A DNA stretch of 7,997 nt from Desulforamulus profundi (GCF_002607855.1 NZ_AWQQ01000147.1:285-8281); one strand, 5' to 3'. Numbered from the stretch's first letter, positions 1-6,134 are shown. Notes: a model not told the origin generated them from the letters alone. Translations and numbers: made by a program.

Positions 1-435
1 ATGACCGATGACCTTATTTCTATGGTGGACTGGCTTAAAACCAAAGGTTGCACCCATGTGGCGATGGAAAGCACCGGTTCGTATTGGAAACCCATCTATA
101 ACTTGCTGGAACTGGAAGACATCCAGCCAATGGTGGTAAATGCTAAACATATCAAAAATGTCCCCGGGCGTAAAACCGATGTAAAAGATGCAGAATGGAT
201 TGCCGGTTTGCTCCGCCATGGCCTCTTGCAAGGCAGTTATATTCCTTCCCGCGAACAAAGGGAATTGCGGGAACTCATCCGTTACCGCCGGAGCCTTATC
301 GAAGAGCGGGCACGGGAAATCAACCGTATCCAAAAGGTCCTTGAATGTGCCAACATCAAGTTGTCTTCCGTGGCCAGCGACGTACTGGGCAAATCTGGGC
401 GTGCCATGATTGAAGCAATAATTGAAAACGACTAG
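1..435 (+). pseudogene. IS110-family transposase, internal fragment (DEDD domain)
   Basis: This is the N-terminal catalytic half of an IS110-family transposase, which recombines DNA guided by a bridge RNA. What is visible is a RuvC-like DEDD domain: the block MESTGSYWKP carries acidic residue E23, and [14 protein letters not shown] carries D60 and D63 (numbered from the first ATG). A long charged helix (about residues 85-115) follows. The ATG at base 1 is not the true start, because family members begin about 35 codons earlier with a GLDVHK block holding the first catalytic Asp. That block is absent here but is present in the third relic at 5900. The frame stops after EAIIEND, so the C-terminal Tnp domain with the catalytic serine is lost. 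An IS21-type end lies 31 bases downstream and may mark the event that cut the gene. Family assignment is firm; inactivity is inferred from the missing C-terminal half. Confidence 0.88.
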
Positions 436-466
436 TATAAAAAAGTAACCCAAGCGTTGTTAGTAA

Positions 467-513
467 TGTCAATCAAAAAGTTGACCACCGTGACAACCAA
501 AAAATTGACCACC
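467..513. repeat. Orphan IS21-type end: two 23-bp direct repeats
   Basis: Two copies of a 23-bp unit lie head to tail with one base between them (467-489 and 491-513). They differ at three positions (20 of 23 identical). Each starts TGTCA or TGACA and ends TTGACCACC, with an A-run in the middle. IS21-family elements typically carry such multiple repeats with a TG...GACCACC look at their ends, where the transposase binds. No istA or istB gene lies beside them, so this is a solitary end or a deletion scar. The AT-rich stretch 514-613, up to the stop of the minus-strand IS110 relic, shows nothing else recognisable. Confidence 0.6.
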
Positions 514-613
514 CTCGAGGCGGTTTATTAATTTAGATCAGGCAATAAGTATCCCTGCCAACAATCGTAATAGATTCCCAGTTATAAAAGAAAATGTAAA
601 TTGTAAAATATTA

Positions 614-1357
614 CTAATTCACCCTCCTCTGCTGGTAGATTTGGCTTTCACTCAGCAGCGTGAAGACCATGCGAACGAGTTTGCGGGCCGTAAGGACTAA
701 AGCACGTTTATGATGGTGATGTCTGGCTTCGGCATACTTCCTGCGGTAGAACTCACCATACTCCGGCTCCAACACCCGGACGGAGTTGGCCGCTTCTACA
801 AGGTAATACCGCAGGTAGTAGTTACCTGACCTGGTTAAGGGAATATCCTGGGCGTTGAACTTGCTTGATTGGTTTTGCCGCCAGGTTAAGCCCGCAAATT
901 TGGCAAGAGCATTGTGATTGTCAAACCTTGAAATGTCGCCGATTTCGGCTACTATGCCGGCTGCGTAAACCGGTCCGATGCCTGGAATAGTTTCCAACGT
1001 GTGTGGAATTGCCTTTATCTCTTTGGCGATAGCCTGATCGATTTTCTTTTGCTGCCTCTCAAAGAACCAGATGGTCTCAAGGGACATAGCCAGTGTAATG
1101 TCCACAGATTCTTGCATTTTCGGGTTTAAACGGTAGGAGTTACGGGCTGCCCGTTTAAGGGCCGTGGCCATCTCAGGAACATCCTTAAGCCGGTGGTTTC
1201 CGTGTTGCAGCATCAGGTCTACCAATTATTCCACAGGCAGATTGGCGATTTTATCGGGTGTTAGGTTGCCTATAACTGCTGTGGATGCCTGACCAAAGAG
1301 GTTTTCTGGTATGTGGAAAACTTGAGAAAAATCAGGTTCAAGGCCCTGTTCTTCTCC
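614..1357 (-). pseudogene. IS110-family transposase relic, C-terminal part
   Basis: This is a decayed transposase from a different IS110 lineage than the fragment at base 1. Reading leftward, the remnants run VTREKNRA...FLKFS in one frame, then ENLFGQASTAV...NLPVE in another. An in-frame TAA at 1226-1228 (ancestral EELVDLM now reads E-stop-LVDLM) interrupts the second frame. A clean 203-codon stretch then runs to the stop at 614. That stretch holds the Tnp (Transposase_20-type) domain: GIGPVYAAGIVAEIGD, then LAKFAGLTWRQNQSS, then LTRSGNYYLRYYL, with serines at the places where the family has its recombination nucleophile. The DEDD half is missing. One frameshift (about 1300-1318) plus one nonsense codon make it a pseudogene. 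The truncated end abuts the cas6 fragment at about 1357. Confidence 0.85.
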
Positions 1358-1548
1358 CTGGTCACTGTACTTTCGGCCTCGGGCGGCAGGTGGTCCGGAC
1401 CCATCCGGAACATGCCCGGCAGGTGAATCTGCTGGCCGGCTTTGCCTTCTACGCCGGGGTGGGGCAGAAGACCACCATGGGCATGGGGCAGTGCATGCAG
1501 AGCCGCGTCTGGAACCCGGACGTACTCCTGCGGGAGGTGGGGAAATGA
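1358..1548 (+). pseudogene. cas6: CRISPR-associated Cas6 endoribonuclease, C-terminal fragment
   Basis: About 63 codons remain of what looks like the C-terminal end of Cas6, the RAMP-fold nuclease that cuts the precursor CRISPR RNA at its repeats. The diagnostic part is LAGFAFYAGVGQKTTMGMGQ at about 1432-1491. It matches the glycine-rich loop (G-G-KT--GMG) near the C terminus of Cas6 proteins. Upstream, CTFGLGRQVV (1366-1395) fits the preceding beta strand. The N-terminal ferredoxin fold and the catalytic residues are gone, replaced by the truncated IS110 relic at about 1357. The stop TGA overlaps the ATG of the next stub. No repeat array or other cas gene is in the window, so this is a remnant. 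A different RAMP protein is possible but less likely. Confidence 0.7.
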
Positions 1549-1610
1549 GCCGCAAACTGAAACCCTATCCCGCTTACGGTTGCTGCAAAACCGGAGCCAG
1601 TAATATTTAA
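1545..1610 (+). pseudogene. 21-codon stub coupled to the cas6 fragment
   Basis: A short frame starts at ATG 1545, overlapping the cas6 stop by four bases (ATGA). A strong site, GGAGGTGG, lies 4 bases upstream, so this was once a well-translated gene start in an operon with cas6. The product begins MSRKLKPYPAY and then turns into unrelated residues before TAA at 1608. KLKPYPAY is a common opening of type I restriction specificity subunits (HsdS), which suggests a truncated hsdS. The match is only about ten residues, so a truncated cas gene is a real alternative. Confidence 0.35.
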
Positions 1611-1713
1611 ACGTCTGCCCGGGGATCGCGAGGCGCCTGCCACACCCGGTATTCGCAAAAAAATTTCCCCGGCCGGTAGGTAATTGAGCTAAAGTATCGA
1701 ATTTCCCAAGGTA

Positions 1714-1742
1714 TTGAAACTTTATTGGTAACGGCATTTAAT
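1714..1742 (+). promoter_or_regulatory. Sigma-A-type promoter of the c-di-GMP gene
   Basis: TTGAAA (1714-1719) and TTTAAT (1737-1742) are separated by exactly 17 bases, matching the housekeeping consensus at five of six positions each. Transcription would start near 1749-1751, giving an untranslated leader of about 118 bases. A second, overlapping pair, TTGGTA (1725-1730) and TAAAAT (1747-1752) with 16-base spacing, is a weaker alternative. Confidence 0.6.
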
Positions 1743-1763
1743 TTGGTAAAATAATAAACCAAA
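1742..1763. promoter_or_regulatory. Inverted repeat over the -10/start region, candidate operator
   Basis: TTTGGT (1742-1747) and ACCAAA (1758-1763) form a perfect 6-bp inverted repeat around a 10-base A/T spacer. It begins at the last base of the -10 box and covers the predicted start site, where a repressor would block polymerase. No regulator gene is in the window to pair with it, and an AT-rich palindrome here could be chance. Confidence 0.35.
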
Positions 1764-1766
1764 CAC

Positions 1767-1843
1767 GCCGGGGTGTATAACCCCCGCTGCACCGAAAGCT
1801 CGCCGCTTTACCCTCATGCGGTGACGGGAGCCCAACTGCCGGC
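1767..1843 (+). ncRNA. Candidate structured leader RNA of the c-di-GMP gene
   Basis: The leader is strikingly GC-rich compared with the promoter just before it, and folds by eye into a compact three-way junction. A closing helix GCCGG (1767-1771) with CCGGC (1839-1843) encloses a hairpin GGTG (1772-1775) with CACC (1790-1793). A GAAA linker follows, then a second arm GCTC (1798-1801) with GAGC (1828-1831), itself capped by CCGC (1803-1806) with GCGG (1818-1821). The domain ends nine bases before the ribosome binding site GGAGGAG (1853-1859), a position suited to controlling translation. The GGCAAA and GACGCAAAGCC blocks of the c-di-GMP-I riboswitch are not present, and no class I can name confidently fits. 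Confidence 0.35.
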
Positions 1844-1867
1844 CAGGACTTGGGAGGAGATACCGGG

Positions 1868-4414
1868 ATGTCCTTGAAAACCAGGATAGTCCTCACCCTC
1901 TGCGCCACCTTCGCCATTCTCGTCCTTGTTTTTTTCGCGGTTTCTCATGTGATCGCAAATAACATTGTAGCTGAGCTGGAAAGAGATGATCTTAAGCAGA
2001 ATATTGAGCGGACCCTCCAGGCATTGGAAAGGGAAATGGCGACGCTGGACAGAAATACCGAAGATTGGGCCGCATGGGATGATACGTATCTATTTGTGGA
2101 AGACAGAAACGCGGAATACATAAAGAAGAACCTGGTCGACAGCACCTTTGAGGTTCTTAAGATCAACTATATAGTGATAATAAACACCGGGGGAGAAATG
2201 GTATACGCCAGGGGATACGATGCTGAAGAGGGAGAAGATATCCCCGTACCCCGGGAGATTGTTCTTCCGGCCCGCCAGAAAGCAGGCGGCATGAAAGGGC
2301 TGGTGGTGACGCAGGAAGGGCCGGTGCTGGTGGCCGCCAGGCCCGTTTTAAAAAGCGATGACACCGGTCCCCCCCGGGGAACCCTGATTTTCGGCCGGAT
2401 CTTAAAGGACAAGGATTTAAAAGAGCTTTCGGAGATCACCCGCCTGCCCCTCACCCTTCACCCGCCGAGGGCCGTGGACTTCCGCGACCTGCAGCCGGCG
2501 GGCTCTTTAGAAGACGGGGAGGCCTGTTACGCCGGGATAATTTCCCCGGAGGAAAGCGCCGGCTTTACCGTCATTAAAGACCTGCAGGGGGAAACCGCCT
2601 TCATTCTCCAGGTTAATTCGGACAGGCGCGTTGCCAGGGTGTTTAAGTCCGCCGAAAAGGCCTTCAGCCTCTACCTGGCGCTGACGGCGGTCCTGTGCTG
2701 CGGCCTGGCCTTGTACTGGCTGAACCGTGCCGTCGTGTCCCGGCTGGTAAAACTTACCGCGGCCGTAACCGGCACGGGCTACCAGTTTCCCCTTTCCTCC
2801 GGGTTCCCGGTTCTGAAGGGAAAGGATGAGCTTGCCCTTCTTTCCGCTGAAATCAGCAAAATGCTGGACAGGCTGGAGGAGTACCGGCGGGAGATAAGCG
2901 ACAAGGAAAAGAAATACAGGGCGGTGGTGGAAAACGCCGCCGAAGCCGTCGTGGTGGTCCAGGAGGGCGCGGTCAAATTTGCCAACCGGGCGGCTGCGGC
3001 CCATTCAGGCTACCCAAGGGAAGAGCTTGTCTCGAGGCATTTCCCGGACTTCATCCACCCGGAAGACAAGGATGCGGTATGGGAACATTACAGGGAATTG
3101 CTGGAGAATAAATGCGTCTTATACGCATTTCCGTTCAGGGTAATAACCAGAGACGGGGGTGTCAAGTGGGCGGAAACAAACTCCGTGGTGGTCGAGTGGG
3201 AGGGGCAGCCCGCCACCCTGCATTTTTTGACCGATATCACCCCGCGCAAGATCCTGGAAGAAGAGCTGCATCGGTTGATGACAGAAAAATCCCTGATTCT
3301 CGACAGCCTTACGGAGCTGGTTGTATTTCTGGACCGGGACATGCACGTCATCTGGGCCAACCGCGCGGCCGGCCAATCCGTCGGCAAAAGCCCCGGGGAC
3401 CTTTTTGGAGCGAAATGCCACGAGATATGGCACGGCAGGAGCGATCCCTGCCAGGGCTGCCCGGTGGTGCAGGCTATGGAGACCGGCCGGGTGTGCACAG
3501 GGGAGGTGGTTTCGCCGGACGGCCGCTTCTGGAGGATTACTGCCTCCCCCGTTAAGGACGAAAAGGGAAACGTTATAGGGGCCGTGGAAGCAGCCCTGGA
3601 TATCACCGAGCGCAGGCGCTACGAGGAACAGTTGAAATACTTGAGCCTGCACGACCCATTGACAGGCCTTTACAACCGGGCCTTTTTCCAGGAAGAACTC
3701 AGGCGTTTGGCTGTCAGCCGGGAATACCCGGTCACCATCCTGGTGGCCGATCTGGACGGCCTGAAGCTGGTCAACGACACCCTGGGCCACGCCAGGGGCG
3801 ATGAAATGTTGAAGGCCTGCGCAGATGTTTTGAGAAATACCCTGCGCCGTTCCGATATCCTGGCCCGCATAGGGGGCGATGAGTTCGCCGCCCTTTTGCC
3901 GGGAACAGATGAACAAACCGGGGAAGATATTGTATACCGGATACGCTCCCGGGTCGATGACTACAACAAAGAACACCCCGAGCTGCCCCTGCACGTGTCT
4001 ACAGGCTTTGCCACGTGCCGGAGCGGGGACGGATCCCTCGAAGACACCTTTAAGAAGGCCGACGACCTCATGTACCGCCATAAGCTTGTGTACAGGGCCA
4101 GCGCGCGAAACCAGATCGTGGGCGCCCTGCTGGCAGCCCTCAAAGAAAAGGATTACTTCACCGCGGGGCACGCCGAAAGGCTGAAAGAAATGTGCCTTAA
4201 AATGGGCGAGAAACTGGGGCTTTCTCCCCGGCAGATGGCAGACCTGGCCCTTTTTGCCCAGGTCCATGACCTGGGCAAAGTTGCCGTGCCGGACAGCATT
4301 TTATTCAAGAAAGGCACGCTTACAGAGGAAGAGTGGGAGGTTATGCGCCAGCACCCCGAAAAGGCTACCGCATCGCCTTATCCTCCCCTGACCTCGCCGG
4401 GGTGGCGGACTTAA
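1868..4414 (+). CDS. Membrane CHASE4-PAS-PAS-GGDEF-HD(-GYP) cyclic di-GMP protein, frameshifted
   Basis: This is a sensor enzyme for c-di-GMP turnover. Start ATG 1868 has GGAGGAG 8 bases upstream. Order: membrane segment (residues 6-31); extracytoplasmic CHASE4 domain (about 40-190, with WAAWDDTY at 67-74); second membrane segment (265-285) and HAMP-like linker; PAS1 (about 350-460); PAS2 (about 477-590) with C517, C528 and C531; and GGDEF (about 595-745). The GGDEF motif is intact at 669-673, and the inhibitory I-site RRSD (660-663) sits the standard five residues ahead, so the cyclase half looks active and feedback-regulated. The HD half follows, with HAERL (H768) and HDLGK (H800, D801). 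After HPEK the frame leaves the family: one base is missing from an A-run (4359-4362), giving 15 unrelated codons and a stop at 4412. The restored product would be about 929 residues. It is probably transcribed alone from the promoter at 1714. Confidence 0.93.
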   Translation: MSLKTRIVLTLCATFAILVLVFFAVSHVIANNIVAELERDDLKQNIERTLQALEREMATLDRNTEDWAAWDDTYLFVEDRNAEYIKKNLVDSTFEVLKINYIVIINTGGEMVYARGYDAEEGEDIPVPREIVLPARQKAGGMKGLVVTQEGPVLVAARPVLKSDDTGPPRGTLIFGRILKDKDLKELSEITRLPLTLHPPRAVDFRDLQPAGSLEDGEACYAGIISPEESAGFTVIKDLQGETAFILQVNSDRRVARVFKSAEKAFSLYLALTAVLCCGLALYWLNRAVVSRLVKLTAAVTGTGYQFPLSSGFPVLKGKDELALLSAEISKMLDRLEEYRREISDKEKKYRAVVENAAEAVVVVQEGAVKFANRAAAAHSGYPREELVSRHFPDFIHPEDKDAVWEHYRELLENKCVLYAFPFRVITRDGGVKWAETNSVVVEWEGQPATLHFLTDITPRKILEEELHRLMTEKSLILDSLTELVVFLDRDMHVIWANRAAGQSVGKSPGDLFGAKCHEIWHGRSDPCQGCPVVQAMETGRVCTGEVVSPDGRFWRITASPVKDEKGNVIGAVEAALDITERRRYEEQLKYLSLHDPLTGLYNRAFFQEELRRLAVSREYPVTILVADLDGLKLVNDTLGHARGDEMLKACADVLRNTLRRSDILARIGGDEFAALLPGTDEQTGEDIVYRIRSRVDDYNKEHPELPLHVSTGFATCRSGDGSLEDTFKKADDLMYRHKLVYRASARNQIVGALLAALKEKDYFTAGHAERLKEMCLKMGEKLGLSPRQMADLALFAQVHDLGKVAVPDSILFKKGTLTEEEWEVMRQHPEKATASPYPPLTSPGWRT

Positions 4415-4656
4415 TTCTCAAGCACCACGAAAGGTGGGACGGGAAAGGGTACCCCCTGGGGCTGAGCGGAGAAGAGATCCCGGTAGAATGCCGCATCCTG
4501 TCCATTGCCGATGCCTTTGACGCCATGACCGGCGAGCGGCCGTACATAAAGCCCAAAAGTAAAGAGGAGGCCATCGCGGAGCTTAAAAGGTGCGCGGGAA
4601 GCCAGTTCGACCCGCGGCTGGTTAGTGCTTTTGTTTCCCTGTTTTTAGACGCATGA
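4363..4656 (+). pseudogene. GYP half of the HD-GYP phosphodiesterase domain, out of frame with its gene
   Basis: This is the direct continuation of the gene starting at 1868, shifted by one base. It begins GYRIALSSPDLAGVADLIL, exactly what follows HPEK in intact HD-GYP proteins. It then has HHERWDGKGYP (4423-4455), the motif that names the family, ADAFDAMTGERPY, and the C-terminal RCAGSQFDPRLV. The metal ligands in HHE and the substrate-contacting GYP loop are therefore intact but untranslated unless the frame is corrected. There is no plausible start of its own: the GTG at 4333 lies inside the upstream frame and has no ribosome binding site. Either a one-base deletion inactivated the phosphodiesterase or a base was lost in sequencing. 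Confidence 0.9.
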
Positions 4657-4659
4657 AGA

Positions 4660-5057
4660 ACAGCCTCCAGGTTCAACGCATCCCAGAACGAGTACTAGGT
4701 AGTGCCTGTCTACAGGGGAAATTACACCGAGACCATGACGGGCGCCATCGCGGCCTTCCGCGCCGGGGAGCTCCCCACATAGTCCAGAAACAGCATCATC
4801 GGGGGCGCATCGCTTTGGGTGATGGCCGGGCACAAGCCGGAGGAGTACAAGGGCGTGGCCAAGTTCTTCACGTTCCTCTCCAATCCTGATCTCCAGGCCT
4901 GGTATCATCAGGTAAGCGGCTATCTACCCATCACTCACGCGGCCTACGAACTGACAAAGCAGCAGGCTTCTACGAGAAAAACCCCGGGACCGACATCTCC
5001 ACCGACATCTCCATCCGCCAGATGACTAACAAGCCACCCACGTCCAACTCCAAAGGC
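4660..5057 (+). pseudogene. ugpB: ugpB remnant: glycerol-3-phosphate ABC transporter binding protein
   Basis: Two pieces of an extracellular solute-binding protein of the UgpB type are fused by a large internal deletion. The first (about 4672-4787) reads RFNASQNEY-stop-VVPVYRGNYTETMTGAIAAFRAGE, typical of the region near residue 50-100. It carries a TAG at 4696-4698 and then loses one C in a C-run (4773-4776), after which PHIVQ appears in another frame. The second (from 4789) reads [20 protein letters not shown] and continues with [16 protein letters not shown], from the C-terminal third. A missing G at 4965-4966 then shifts the frame to [12 protein letters not shown]...TNKPPT. Signal peptide, most of the body and the C terminus are gone. 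It begins 4-15 bases after the c-di-GMP gene and cannot make a transporter component. Confidence 0.82.
4989..5012 (+). repeat. 12-bp perfect tandem duplication inside the ugpB remnant
   Basis: ACCGACATCTCC occurs twice back to back (4989-5000 and 5001-5012). It duplicates four codons, so the remnant reads [12 protein letters not shown] where intact family members have a single TDI unit. It looks like replication slippage in an already dead gene. Confidence 0.75.
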
Positions 5058-5318
5058 ATGGGAACCCATGGGGGAGGGATCCCCGAAGGCCGTGTCCGGG
5101 TACTTGCCGAGTTGGGAATTGCCGCCGGAGTTGCTCTAATCCATGCATCATTGGTCCCTCCAAGGATTATTAACGCCCGTGGTTTTAAGCTGATCACATC
5201 CTGGTGAAACCGGTCGGCCATTTCACCAGTAGTCTCCCCCCGTTCATTCCCTTGTTTACCGCTTTAAGACGTATGGCGCCGACCGCCAAGTTCAACCAAG
5301 AAGCATCTGGACCATATC
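5058..5318 (-). pseudogene. SGNH/GDSL-type hydrolase fragment
   Basis: Read leftward, this strand encodes YGPDASWLNLAVGAIRLKAV, then NKGMN, then after a G-run of the wrong length ETTGEMADRFHQDVISLKP, then RALIILGGTNDAW and finally SGIPPPWVPM. This follows the central part of SGNH hydrolases (esterases and lipases): the NKGM-G-TT block and the GGTND block, which carries the conserved Asn of the oxyanion hole. The N-terminal GDS block with the nucleophilic serine is absent, a TGA lies just before YGPDA, and the C-terminal Asp-His pair is missing. About ten residues also seem deleted between DAW and GIPPP. The left edge abuts the ugpB remnant on the opposite strand. Function is lost; the substrate of the ancestor cannot be inferred. 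Confidence 0.65.
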
Positions 5319-5341
5319 AATTGTTTCCAAACTATATAAAC

Positions 5342-5377
5342 AAAAATGCGACAAGAGGAGAGCTGTCCCCTGTCGCA
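5342..5377 (-). terminator. Intrinsic terminator of the Rpn-like gene
   Basis: TGCGACA (5347-5353) and TGTCGCA (5371-5377) form a perfect 7-bp stem, extended inward by an imperfect GAGGA/TCCCC helix. On the minus strand the stem is followed directly by five T residues (5346-5342) and then GTTT. It starts four bases after the stop codon of the minus-strand gene at 5381, the classic position of a rho-independent terminator. Confidence 0.85.
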
Positions 5378-5380
5378 CAC

Positions 5381-5677
5381 TCAAGCTCGATTCAGCTCGG
5401 CCTTCAGCTTCCGGATGATTTCGCGGTCAAGGCCGGTTATCTCCGCAACAACGTCTTCCGGCAGCCCCTTTTTCAGGTCCGCACGGGCGGTTTCCAACCT
5501 GCCTTCTTTAATTCCTTCTTTGATCCCTTCCATCAAGCCTTCCGCACGGCCTTTTTCGTGCCAGCTGGTGGTTATCTGCATGATTGCCTCGGCCTCCTTC
5601 CTGTCCATTTTAGCCAGTTCCAGGTAAAATTCCGCCTCTTCTTCCCGGTTCAGACCCCCATGCCGCTGACGCGGCAC
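5381..5677 (-). pseudogene. Rpn/PD-(D/E)XK-type protein, C-terminal fragment
   Basis: This encodes up to 98 residues. It reads NREEEAEFYLELAKMDRKEA, then IMQITTSWHEKGRAEGLMEG, then the lysine/glutamate-rich repeat GIKEGIKEGRLETARADL, and ends GLPEDVVAEITGLDREIIRKL. This is the usual C-terminal tail of the recombination-promoting nuclease (Rpn)/PDDEXK_2 family: an ITSWHEKG helix, a coiled GxxEGxxEG stretch and a short helical LPxxxIAxITGL module. The nuclease domain, normally about 200 residues ahead, is missing. The GTG at 5675-5677 is just an in-frame codon without a clear ribosome binding site, and the frame stays open further upstream into sequence I do not recognise. The proper terminator directly after it shows the 3' end is original, so the 5' part was probably lost when the neighbouring IS110 relic arrived. 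The family is moderately sure. Confidence 0.6.
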
Positions 5678-5752
5678 CAGCAGAAGGATGAAAATGGTGC
5701 TGTGAAGAATCTTTATTCTACGGCTGGCGAAGGGAGGTCGTATCTACTTGGT

Positions 5753-5832
5753 GCTGCGAGCCCGTCTCATAGACAGACCCCAACGACCAGGTGCACCACA
5801 GATTGTTGCCCCCTTTTGGGGAAGCACGCAGG
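5753..5832 (+). ncRNA. Structured non-coding end of an IS110 element, candidate bridge RNA region
   Basis: The segment 5678-5899 lacks a credible gene and precedes an IS110 transposase start. IS110-group elements encode their bridge RNA in the non-coding end before the transposase. Fitting that, CTGCG (5754-5758) pairs with CGCAG (5827-5831) and encloses two hairpins. One is GTCT/AGAC with a CAT loop (5764-5774); the other is a CCCC/GGGG stem with a TTTT loop (5810-5821). The pairing is seen by eye; the bridge RNA role is inferred from position and family knowledge. The exact left end of the element is not determined. Confidence 0.4.
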
Positions 5833-5899
5833 ATAGAATAACCACATATGGTTGTTGCACCAGCCTTCAATTTAACTGCCGTAGAGGGAGAAAGAACAC

Positions 5900-6134
5900 A
5901 TGGAAGTTGTGTACACCCATTGCTGCGGGCTTGACGTTCATAAGAAGAACGTAGTGGCCTGTGTCATCACTCCTGAAGGTAAAGAGATTCGCACATTTTC
6001 AACAATGACCGATTCACATTGATTTTCTCTCTGATGAAATAAACAGACTGGACAAAGAAATTAAGGACCGAATGCTCCCTTTTGAGGATGACCTGGAGCT
6101 GTTGGATACCATTCCCGGGGTGGGACGGCGCACC
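5900..6134 (+). pseudogene. IS110-family transposase relic with internal deletion
   Basis: The true N terminus of the transposase is here: ATG 5900 after GAGGGAGAAAG, encoding MEVVYTHCCGLDVHKKNVVA, with the first catalytic Asp at D12. The frame ends at TGA 6020-6022 after TMTDSH. At that point sequence from much later in the protein is joined on, in another frame: HIDFLSDEINRLDKEIKDRM, then PFEDDLELLDTIPGVGRRT (6015-6134), the helical arm and helix-hairpin of the Tnp domain. About 200 residues in between are deleted, and everything after GRRT is replaced by the CBM48-like gene. The last codons before the deletion (ATGACCGAT) are identical to the first nine bases of the window, so the fragment at base 1 is probably a second copy of the same or a very close element, retaining what is lost here. 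Confidence 0.85.

Noticed and set aside
1226..1737. Two overlapping minus-strand frames of 109 and 155 codons
   Set aside because: Only their left ends carry IS110 homology, which is covered by the relic call. The rest is antisense to the cas6 fragment and the promoter region.
1767..1843. c-di-GMP-I (GEMM) riboswitch
   Set aside because: The downstream gene makes this tempting and GUGACGG is loosely similar, but the conserved GGCAAA and GACGCAAAGCC blocks and the tetraloop/receptor pair are missing.
3119..4267. A 382-codon open frame on the minus strand
   Set aside because: It lies wholly opposite the GGDEF/PAS coding region, whose motifs are unambiguous. The minus translation shows no family pattern and has no ribosome binding site; it is open only because of GC-rich codon bias.
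4355..4366. Programmed -1 frameshifting to join HD and GYP halves
   Set aside because: The context GAA AAG G is not a good slippery heptamer (re-pairing of GAA in the -1 frame would mismatch), and no stimulatory stem or upstream Shine-Dalgarno-like site is evident. HD-GYP proteins are not known to need a frameshift.
4653..4889. A plus-strand frame starting at the ATG next to the end of the c-di-GMP gene
   Set aside because: The real homology (ugpB) runs in the other two frames, with a stop codon and an indel; this frame contains only fragments such as PHIVQ by passing through the shifted part.
5204..5836. A 210-codon open frame on the plus strand
   Set aside because: It runs antisense to the Rpn-like tail, its terminator and the SGNH remnant, which have clear homology. 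Its own translation is unrecognisable.
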